In this document: positions 1 to 5,521 of the stretch, one piece after another
Numbering within the stretch: position 1 is the first letter of the stretch
Layout: each line of letters starts with the position of its first letter
Source: Acidobacteriaceae bacterium
GTDB lineage: Bacteria > Acidobacteriota > Terriglobia > Terriglobales > Acidobacteriaceae
Assembly (NCBI GenBank): GCA_003139975.1
Contig: PLHN01000116.1
Location: forward strand, 19,739 to 27,495
DNA length: 7,757 bases
Direction: 5' to 3'
The notes under the pieces: model-generated
What the model saw: the letters and a program-made list of their open reading frames with translations, nothing else
Told to the model about the DNA's origin: nothing
Database searches by the model: none
Program-made: the position numbers and the translations under genes

Positions 1-1
1 T

Positions 2-1075
2 CTCGCCGCTTTACACGCCGCCGGCCTGAACGGCGAAGTGATCGTCGCTGACAATGGATCGACCGATGGTTCGATCGAGATCGCGCAAGCGGCTGGGGCG
101 CGCGTAATCCATGTCGAGCAGCGCGGTTACGGCAATGCGCTCAGAGGAGGAATCCAGGCTGCACGAGGAACATATGTTCTCATGGCCGACTCCGACGACA
201 GCTACGATTTCGGCCATATTTTCCGTTTCGTCGAACAACTTAGACGCGGCGCCGATCTGGTAATGGGCAATCGCTTTCGCGGCGGCATTCAAAAGGGCGC
301 CATGCCTTTCCTGCACCGCTATCTCGGCAACCCCGTCCTGACCGCCGTGGGCAGGTTGTTCTTTCATTCTCCCTGCCGTGATTTCCATTGTGGCTTACGC
401 GCGTTTCGCAAGGACAGTTACGAACGCATGCAAATCCGCTCCATTGGCATGGAATTTGCCAGTGAGATGGTCGTCAAAGCGAGCTTGCTGCACATGAAAG
501 TTTGTGAGGTCCCGACCACGCTCGCGCCTGACGGGCGCAGCCGCCCGCCTCATCTGCGCACTTGGCACGATGGCTGGCGCCATCTGCGCTTTTTGCTTCT
601 CTACAGCCCGCGGTGGCTCTTTCTATACCCGGGCCTGTTCTTCATACTTTTTGGATTCACGGTCGGCGTCTGGCTCCTGCCGGGTCCTCGCCGCATCGGC
701 ACGGTTGTGTTTGACGTTCACACCCTGCTTTATGCCTTCGGCTCCATGCTGGTTGGTTTTCAATTGCTGGCCTTTGCCGTTCTTGCCAAAGTCTTCGCCA
801 TTACCGAAGGTCTTTTGCCCGAGGATCCTCGGCTCAATCGCCTTTTTGAATACGTAAGGCTCGAGACCGGATTGCTCGTCGGAGCTGCGCTGGTCCTGTC
901 CGGAATTGGCGGGTCGGTCTTCGCGTTGTCGAGTTGGGCACAAACCAGCTTCGGCCCGCTCGACGCGCAAGCCATGCTTCGCATCGTTATGCCTTCGGTT
1001 TTCGCGCTGACGCTCGGAGCGCAGGTCATTTTCAGCAGTTTCCTTCTAAGCATCTTTGGTCTGCGCCGGCGCTGA
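2..1075 (+). CDS. Family 2 glycosyltransferase with C-terminal membrane helices (5' truncated)
   Basis: Likely transfers a sugar from a nucleotide-sugar (often to a polyprenyl phosphate) at the cytoplasmic face of the inner membrane, as in the DPM1/GtrB-like branch of GT2. The open frame runs in from the left edge (357 residues visible). The GTG at 38 is an internal valine in the strand-turn motif EVIVADNGSTDGS, so the true start lies upstream. Visible signs are that GT-A motif, a DXD-type metal/nucleotide site DSDDSYDF at visible residues 63-70, GNRFRGGI near 89, and the acceptor-side motif DFHCGLRAFRKDSYERM near 127-143. About four hydrophobic segments follow (visible residues about 205-227, 240-266, 290-312 and 325-352), ending in LRRR. 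Family assignment is firm; donor and acceptor cannot be told from sequence. Flippase or polymer genes that could define the pathway are not in the window. Confidence 0.9.
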   Translation, partial: LAALHAAGLNGEVIVADNGSTDGSIEIAQAAGARVIHVEQRGYGNALRGGIQAARGTYVLMADSDDSYDFGHIFRFVEQLRRGADLVMGNRFRGGIQKGAMPFLHRYLGNPVLTAVGRLFFHSPCRDFHCGLRAFRKDSYERMQIRSIGMEFASEMVVKASLLHMKVCEVPTTLAPDGRSRPPHLRTWHDGWRHLRFLLLYSPRWLFLYPGLFFILFGFTVGVWLLPGPRRIGTVVFDVHTLLYAFGSMLVGFQLLAFAVLAKVFAITEGLLPEDPRLNRLFEYVRLETGLLVGAALVLSGIGGSVFALSSWAQTSFGPLDAQAMLRIVMPSVFALTLGAQVIFSSFLLSIFGLRRR

Positions 1076-1241
1076 AACGATTCTCGAGTTACGGTCGACC
1101 GCGGAATGCGAAGCTATGGCTTAATGCGCTCCGAAGAAAACCTACCACTCCAATATGCGAAAGAGTGCGCGCAGTGCCATCCAGTAAACAGCCGTTCCAA
1201 AACGGGACTTCCCGGGGAGTTTAACACTCGTCAGCGAGCCT

Positions 1242-1262
1242 TGACCCACGCCCCGTGGGTCA
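1242..1262. promoter_or_regulatory. Perfect 9-bp inverted repeat overlapping a TTGACC box
   Basis: TGACCCACG, spacer CCC, then CGTGGGTCA: both arms match perfectly. The left arm overlaps TTGACC (1241-1246), which resembles a sigma-70 -35 box, but no convincing -10 lies 16-18 bp downstream. No T-run follows on the plus strand, so a classic intrinsic terminator for the glycosyltransferase is not supported, although an RNA hairpin is possible. It sits 85 bp upstream of the small sensor gene's start, so an operator is a reasonable reading. The rest of the 1076-1346 gap shows only a short CGGG/CCCG hairpin at 1202-1213 and no gene. Confidence 0.4.
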
Positions 1263-1336
1263 CGCATCACCCCATTTCGTGACCATTATCACTGCCCTTG
1301 CGGCCTTAACCAACGACGATAGCTGAATATTCTTGT

Positions 1337-1342
1337 GGAGGA
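1337..1342 (+). promoter_or_regulatory. Shine-Dalgarno GGAGGA deciding the start at 1347
   Basis: GGAGGA is followed by a 4-base gap and then GTG at 1347. The in-frame GTG at 1335 starts just before this site and so cannot use it. The ATG at 1362 is 19 bases away, too far. This makes GTG 1347 the best-supported start, though the gap is on the short side. Confidence 0.55.
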
Positions 1343-1346
1343 TTTT

Positions 1347-1811
1347 GTGCCATCGGAATTCATGCGTGCGAGAGTGAGCCAGGAATTGGAGCAGGCTCTG
1401 CGCGAGATGATGACATCGCGCGCCTTTCTAAAAGGTGCGGCACTCTTTCACCAGGGAATGCCTGCTGCCGGCGTCTACCTGGTGGAAAAAGGTTCTGTTC
1501 GGGTGCTCCTGGCCACCGCAGCGGACCAGACCCAATTGCTCGATTTAGTCGGCCCGGGAAGCCTGCTCGCTCTTAGCGACAACGTAGCCGGGGGCCGCTA
1601 CCGGGTTACCGTTGAAGCTGCCGAGCCAACGATCGCCGCGTTTGTCGAGCGCGAGGCCTTTATGAATTTTCTGGGCTGCCACCACGAGTTTTGCATGCAG
1701 GTAGTGCGCCTTTTAAGCGACAACTTGCACGCCCTTTATCATAAGTTCCGCAGCGTCAGCGCACATCCAGGCCGCCCCCGCCGCCGCTCTCTGAACGAAC
1801 AGCTGAGCTAA
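1347..1811 (+). CDS. Stand-alone cyclic-nucleotide-binding-fold protein, no HTH
   Basis: A 154-residue protein made almost wholly of a Crp/Fnr-type sensor beta-roll (about residues 24-110): FLKGAALFHQG, then AGVYLVEKGSVRVLLAT, then LLDLVGPGSLLALSD, then YRVTVEAAEPTIAAFV. A helix (about 113-135) like the Crp dimerisation helix follows, then a basic tail HPGRPRRRSLNEQLS. Full Crp/Fnr regulators are about 220-230 residues and end in a winged helix-turn-helix, which is absent here. The usual phosphate-binding cassette (FGE...RxA) is not preserved: the matching segment reads LLALSDNVAGGRYRVTVEA, so cAMP binding is doubtful. It has Cys at about residues 111 and 116 but no Fnr-like cysteine cluster. 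Role unknown; it may sense a ligand and act through a partner. A longer start at GTG 1335 is possible. The gene converges on the TonB-like gene across a 73-bp gap. Confidence 0.8.
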   Translation: MPSEFMRARVSQELEQALREMMTSRAFLKGAALFHQGMPAAGVYLVEKGSVRVLLATAADQTQLLDLVGPGSLLALSDNVAGGRYRVTVEAAEPTIAAFVEREAFMNFLGCHHEFCMQVVRLLSDNLHALYHKFRSVSAHPGRPRRRSLNEQLS

Positions 1812-1843
1812 GAGGGCGTCTGGCAAGTCCGCAACCCAAATCT

Positions 1844-1877
1844 GCCGGTCATTCTTCGCGATGGGGATCTGACCGGC
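1844..1877. terminator. Possible bidirectional terminator between convergent genes
   Basis: GCCGGTCA (1844-1851) and TGACCGGC (1870-1877) form a perfect 8-bp inverted repeat with an 18-base loop. It sits in the 73-bp gap between the two stop codons, where a shared terminator would be expected. The plus-strand tail is TCTTCCGTT and the minus-strand tail AGATTTGGG, each only mildly T-rich. The large loop also makes this weaker than a standard intrinsic terminator. Confidence 0.4.
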
Positions 1878-1884
1878 TCTTCCG

Positions 1885-3639
1885 TTAGTTGCCTTTGAAG
1901 TTAATCGTGATCTCGGTCTGGATTTCAACCGGCTCGCCGTTCAGATAATAAGGTTTGTAACGCCATTGGCGAACCGCGTTCAACGCGGCCTTAGCCAGCA
2001 TACTGTTCCCGCTCAGCACTTTCGGATGCACGACATTGCCTTCCTTGTCGATCGTCGCCTCGATCCGGACCGCTCCCCGCGCATGGGATGCCAGTGCGCC
2101 TGCAGGGTATTCGGGCTGCACACGCTTGATCAGCAGTCCCTGTGAGACGCCCTGAGAGATCTTAATTTGGGCCAGTGTGGGCGTGGAGACGTTCGTCTCC
2201 GAATCAACCAAGCCTTTCAGATTCGCGCCGTCCGGCGATTCAACGGCAAGCAGACTCGGCGGTTGAGCCGTCGCCTCCGGTTGGACTTGTGTTTTGGCTG
2301 CCGATGTATCGGGTCTTACTCGGATTGGTTCCGGCTCAGGACCCTTTCCTGCCGGCTCAGGGCTGGAAGGAATGTGCTCAGAGGATACGCCCGACGATGG
2401 TCTGCCGTTCTTCGACGAAGAAGTCTTCAGCGCGAAAGAAGACGACGACGTGCTCTGCTGGTTGACTTTACTTGTCGACGAGGGGGCGGGAGTGGAGTGC
2501 GACATCGGAGCCAAATCGGAGGTTGGCTCGATTGGTTGCCGATCAGGAACGAAGGCTGCCGGATGCGGCGTCGTGCTCGAAGGGGACCCGCCGAACGTGC
2601 TCCACCCGAAATACGCGGCAGCAGATAAACCCAGAAAAACGACAGTCACCATCAAAATCTTCTTGCCGCTGCCCGAGCCGTCGGCATCCTGCTCTCGGAA
2701 AGCCGCAAAGGATAAGCCATCCGAAACGCCTGCCCCGTATGAAAGCCTTTCTTCGGATCTGGCAGGCTCAACTTTCTTTGGATCAGCTAGCCTATCCGGC
2801 GCTTCTTCCTCTTTCGCCGGTTTCATCTCCGCTGGCTTGACCGCCTCTTTCGCTGGTGCGGGAGCGGCAGCCGCTGACGGGCGCGTGGAAGCCGCTAGAG
2901 CCACCGCCGGCGCCTCCACTGGCTTGAGCAACCTGATCTTCGCGGCTTCCTCGCCAGCGACGTCCCCTGAGGCCGAAGCCGCCAGTTGAGCCGTTTGGAG
3001 CGCGGCGGCGGGTGCTTCAATCTGTGCCGCGGGCATTAGGACTGCTGGCAGTCCTTCCACCTTTGCCGGGACGCTCATCGCCGGAAATGGGGCCGCTGGA
3101 GTAGAAACCGGTGCGAGAGAGGCTGTAAATGCGGGCGCGGCACCGTGACTTGGCCGAGCCCCCACGGGCCTGTTGTCGGCGGCCGCCTCAACTGAAATAG
3201 CGGGCGGAGCAGGCGCCTCGTTAGCGGGCGCGCTGCGCGCCATTGTGCTGGCTGCCGCTGCCATATCTACACTCTTTCGCAGCAATCCGCGGGCAACCCG
3301 CAACGTTCCTTTCGCCTGCTCGACATTGATCGGCTTCGTCAGTACGAGATTGGCGCCCATCCGATAAGCCTGGGCTATGCCCGCCTGTCCTTCGACGAGT
3401 GCGATGGCGAGCGAGTTTTGGTTGAAGGGAGAATTATGGGCGCTCTTAAAAAGCATCGAGCTGTTCTGCTCGCTTTCGCAGTCGACAACAATGGCATCGT
3501 AGTGCTTCGCCATTAACTTTTTGACCGTTGCGAACGGGTCGTTGACGGGGTCTACGGCAAAATCGACTTCGTCAAAAACCTGGCTTACGACGCGGGCAAG
3601 TTTCTCATCCGGGCAGAAAAGAACAGCTTGGTAACCCAT
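1885..3639 (-). CDS. Receiver-like / TM / TonB C-terminal fusion protein (copy 2)
   Basis: A 584-residue single-pass membrane protein. Residues 1-122 look like a response-regulator receiver domain: CPDEKL at 9-14, the phosphoacceptor-position Asp in VVDCES (D53), and Lys in LTKP (K102). The first acidic-pocket residue is Pro and the Ser/Thr switch position appears to be Val, so it may be a pseudo-receiver. Residues about 123-326 are an Ala/Pro-rich low-complexity linker, presumably cytoplasmic. A membrane helix follows basic GKK at about 327-347, then a Ser/Pro-rich periplasmic linker to about 495. Residues about 500-584 are a TonB C-terminal domain with VQPEYPAGA and the hallmark WRYKPY (559-564). 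Classical TonB transmits proton-motive force from ExbB/ExbD to outer-membrane transporters, but no exbB/exbD is present and the helix lacks the His that TonB uses. The ATG at 3639 fits the receiver fold's first strand, although no clear Shine-Dalgarno precedes it. Domain calls are firm; transport versus signalling role is open. Confidence 0.85.
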   Translation of the reverse strand: MGYQAVLFCPDEKLARVVSQVFDEVDFAVDPVNDPFATVKKLMAKHYDAIVVDCESEQNSSMLFKSAHNSPFNQNSLAIALVEGQAGIAQAYRMGANLVLTKPINVEQAKGTLRVARGLLRKSVDMAAAASTMARSAPANEAPAPPAISVEAAADNRPVGARPSHGAAPAFTASLAPVSTPAAPFPAMSVPAKVEGLPAVLMPAAQIEAPAAALQTAQLAASASGDVAGEEAAKIRLLKPVEAPAVALAASTRPSAAAAPAPAKEAVKPAEMKPAKEEEAPDRLADPKKVEPARSEERLSYGAGVSDGLSFAAFREQDADGSGSGKKILMVTVVFLGLSAAAYFGWSTFGGSPSSTTPHPAAFVPDRQPIEPTSDLAPMSHSTPAPSSTSKVNQQSTSSSSFALKTSSSKNGRPSSGVSSEHIPSSPEPAGKGPEPEPIRVRPDTSAAKTQVQPEATAQPPSLLAVESPDGANLKGLVDSETNVSTPTLAQIKISQGVSQGLLIKRVQPEYPAGALASHARGAVRIEATIDKEGNVVHPKVLSGNSMLAKAALNAVRQWRYKPYYLNGEPVEIQTEITINFKGN

Positions 3640-3689
3640 AATGAGGCCATCGTAGTTACTGCAATGAGTACCAGCAAGTTACGGGGGTA

Positions 3690-3695
3690 ATTGTA
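3690..3695 (-). promoter_or_regulatory. Candidate -10 box TACAAT for the downstream TonB-like gene
   Basis: On the minus strand TACAAT (5 of 6 to TATAAT) lies in the gap between the two TonB-like genes, 50 bp upstream of the ATG at 3639. It implies a transcript start near 3683 and a leader of about 44 bases. No good -35 hexamer is found 16-18 bp upstream, so the promoter would be weak or activator-dependent. This is a visual match only. Confidence 0.25.
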
Positions 3696-3737
3696 GCCGG
3701 CGCGATTTTCCTCGATCTTGCCAGGGGCGCGTCCATC

Positions 3738-3773
3738 GGAACCATGGTTCCTCGGAACAATGTTCATCCGAAC
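3738..3773. promoter_or_regulatory. Array of alternating GAAC/GTTC half-sites, including a 14-bp palindrome
   Basis: GGAACCATGGTTCC at 3738-3751 is a perfect palindrome. It belongs to a run of five alternating half-sites: GAAC 3739, GTTC 3747, GAAC 3755, GTTC 3762 and GAAC 3770, separated by 4, 4, 3 and 4 bases. TCGGAAC also recurs 16 bp apart (3736 and 3752). The palindrome has no loop and no T-run follows, which favours protein binding over termination. The GAAC-N4-GTTC core resembles the Gram-positive LexA box, but the inner bases do not match that consensus, so the binding protein is unknown. The array starts 8 bp beyond the upstream gene's stop codon. Confidence 0.45.
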
Positions 3774-3781
3774 AAAGCTCG

Positions 3782-5392
3782 TCAGGGCCGCGGAAAATCG
3801 ATCTGCACAACCGTCTCGAAAGGAACAACCTTCCCGTCACGAATGTAAGGCCGGTAGCGCCACTGCTTGACCGCCTTCACGGCGGAATCGGCGAGAGCGG
3901 CGTTGCCCTGTACAACCTGGGCGCTCGACACTTTCCCATTCTCATCAATCACGGCCTTAAGAACGACCGGACCCTCGGCCCCACTGGAACGGGCCGACGC
4001 GGGATAGGTGGGTGGCACGGAATGGATCAGTCTTTTTTCCGCTCCCGTGGAGGAGAGAACCACCGCCTGGTCGGCAGACGTCTCGGCATTTGCTGAGACC
4101 GCGCTCGATGCATTCTTGTTATCTGCGCTCTTCTGGCTGGCTGGATTCGGAGCCGCGACCGTTTTGTCGCCGTCAGTCTTGCTGACATGGGTGTCGGCCG
4201 CTGGGCCAGCCATCGTTCCGTTCGCAGCTGACGGGGCTATGTCTGGCGTCTGGGCTGTTGCCTTCGAAGCCGGCGAAGATGGAGTGACTTGAGGCGTGGT
4301 GCCGGTGGCTGCCGTCGGAGCAGCCGAGTTTCCAGTCCCATCCGTCGTCCCTGGTTCAGCAGTGGGCGCAGATCCCACGGGGCTGACTGGCGCAGGCGCA
4401 GGCGGCTTGACTTGAACCGGAGCGGGAGCCGGAGTCTGCGGGTGCGGCGCCATGCCGACGAGACCTAATGCTTTTTCAACTTGCGGCTGGACCAGCGTTC
4501 TGAGTCCTGGTTGCGTCGTCCACACGGCGTACAATCCGCCGCATACCAAAGCCAGGGCAACGATAGCTAGCAGCGGACCGCGCGTTTTGCTCTGCTTGCC
4601 TTCGTTCTCCTGGTAAGCCGAAAAGACGGGGGCGGGCGAGCTTCCTTCCGTCCCAGCCTCTGTCTGTTCCAGTTCCGCAAGCACGGGATCGTCGGAGAAT
4701 TGCCGGGTCGTCCCAGCCGTCGCCCCCTCCGCAACGGTCGTCCGCTTTGCGGCAGAAGCGCCATCAGTCTCCGAAACGGCGGAAACTGCTGCGCTCATCG
4801 TGGGAGTGGCGCTCGCTGAGGCCAAGACCGCCGCAGCCTCATGAAGCCCTTGTCCCTTCGCGCCAGCCGCCGCGGCCAGCGCGTGTGACTCGGCGGGTAT
4901 TTGCGCCGCGGAGGAAGATCCCTCGCCGTAACTAGGCGGTGCTTCCGGCGAACCTACGCCGGCATTGCCCGCTTCGGTTTGTGCAACATCCACTTGCTCC
5001 GCGGTTTGGCCTGCACTTGCCGGTTGCTCTTTCTTCACCCGGTTGACGGCGCCGCGAATTGTAGTTCGAGCCTGGTCCTTTGCGACCGGCTTGGTCAGGA
5101 TCAAATCTGCTCCCAGCCGAAACGCGGTCGGCAATCCGGCACGGCCATTGACAATCGCGATCGGAATCGGACTCTTCCCGCCAGTTCCCCGCCGGCACAC
5201 ATCAAAGATGAGTTTGGCAGCTGGCAGGTTTTCGCAGTCGACAATCACAAGATCGAAATTGTGGGAATTAAGTTGCTTGGCAGCGGCGACTCCGTCGAGC
5301 GGTCGCTCGCAACTCACGGACATCTCTTCAAGAACGGCGCTAATGGCGCTGACGGCTTGATCATCCGGCGATAACAGCAGAGCTAAGGGCAT
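3782..5392 (-). CDS. Receiver-like / TM / TonB C-terminal fusion protein (copy 1)
   Basis: A 536-residue paralogue of the next gene downstream, with the same domain order. Residues 1-120 are receiver-like: LLLSPDDQAV, the phosphoacceptor-position Asp in VIVDCEN (D52), and Lys in ILTKPV (K101); Pro and Val replace the first acidic residue and the Ser/Thr switch. Residues about 122-270 are an Ala/Ser/Thr-rich linker, predicted cytoplasmic. A membrane helix after KTRG spans about 273-292. A proline-rich periplasmic stretch (PAPAPVQVKPPAPAPV, about 321-336) leads through an Ala/Thr-rich linker to a TonB C-terminal domain at about 453-536, with SVPPTYPASAR and WRYRPY (511-516). The N-in, C-out order matches TonB, but TonB's own cytoplasmic segment is short and it has no receiver. 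The membrane helix has no His. The two linkers share composition rather than sequence with the paralogue, while both ends are clearly related, suggesting an old duplication. The gene starts 129 bp after the channel gene. Confidence 0.85.
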   Translation of the reverse strand: MPLALLLSPDDQAVSAISAVLEEMSVSCERPLDGVAAAKQLNSHNFDLVIVDCENLPAAKLIFDVCRRGTGGKSPIPIAIVNGRAGLPTAFRLGADLILTKPVAKDQARTTIRGAVNRVKKEQPASAGQTAEQVDVAQTEAGNAGVGSPEAPPSYGEGSSSAAQIPAESHALAAAAGAKGQGLHEAAAVLASASATPTMSAAVSAVSETDGASAAKRTTVAEGATAGTTRQFSDDPVLAELEQTEAGTEGSSPAPVFSAYQENEGKQSKTRGPLLAIVALALVCGGLYAVWTTQPGLRTLVQPQVEKALGLVGMAPHPQTPAPAPVQVKPPAPAPVSPVGSAPTAEPGTTDGTGNSAAPTAATGTTPQVTPSSPASKATAQTPDIAPSAANGTMAGPAADTHVSKTDGDKTVAAPNPASQKSADNKNASSAVSANAETSADQAVVLSSTGAEKRLIHSVPPTYPASARSSGAEGPVVLKAVIDENGKVSSAQVVQGNAALADSAVKAVKQWRYRPYIRDGKVVPFETVVQIDFPRP

Positions 5393-5394
5393 GG

Positions 5395-5400
5395 CTCCTT
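5395..5400 (-). promoter_or_regulatory. Shine-Dalgarno AAGGAG close to the start at 5392
   Basis: AAGGAG lies only two bases (CC) before the ATG at 5392, closer than the usual 5-9. No other ATG, GTG or TTG fits nearby without cutting into the receiver's first strand, so the ATG is kept. Initiation may be inefficient. Confidence 0.45.
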
Positions 5401-5485
5401 AATGCTAGGAAACCACAGCACAAGCCTGCAAGTTACATCGGTAAGCACGTCCCATCGTGATCTGGGGGAGCTGGTCCGGAATAGC

Positions 5486-5509
5486 GGCCGCTCAGCCTCT
5501 TGAGCCGCC
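5486..5509 (-). terminator. Weak hairpin after the channel gene
   Basis: GCTCA (5490-5494) and TGAGC (5501-5505) pair around a 6-base loop. One C-C mismatch and three further GC pairs extend the stem. It lies 13 bp beyond the channel's stop codon. No T-run follows on the minus strand, so it may only slow polymerase or protect the 3' end, leaving read-through into the TonB-like genes possible. The rest of the 5393-5521 gap shows no gene and no convincing promoter. Confidence 0.25.
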
Positions 5510-5521
5510 CCACCCGCGATT

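Noticed and set aside
38..40. GTG as start of the glycosyltransferase
   Set aside because: The frame is open to the left edge and upstream codons complete the first beta strand of the GT-A fold, so this is an internal valine.
2294..2989. Long open frame (231 codons) on the plus strand inside the TonB-like gene
   Set aside because: It lies antisense to the low-complexity linker and membrane region of a well-supported gene, has no recognisable domain, and its Ala/Ser-rich composition reflects the GC-rich Ala/Pro codons opposite.
3738..3765. Definite LexA (SOS) box
   Set aside because: The GAAC-N4-GTTC core fits, but the inner bases CATG do not match the Gram-positive consensus, the second pair has a 3-base gap, and the flanking genes are not SOS genes.
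3585..3767. 60-codon minus-strand frame across the gap between the TonB-like genes
   Set aside because: It overlaps the start of the downstream gene in another frame, has no clear ribosome binding site, and starts inside the GAAC/GTTC array; no family is recognisable, although one hydrophobic stretch is present.
5486..5509. Hairpin as a strong intrinsic terminator
   Set aside because: The stem has a mismatch and no T-run follows on the minus strand; kept only as a weak terminator candidate.
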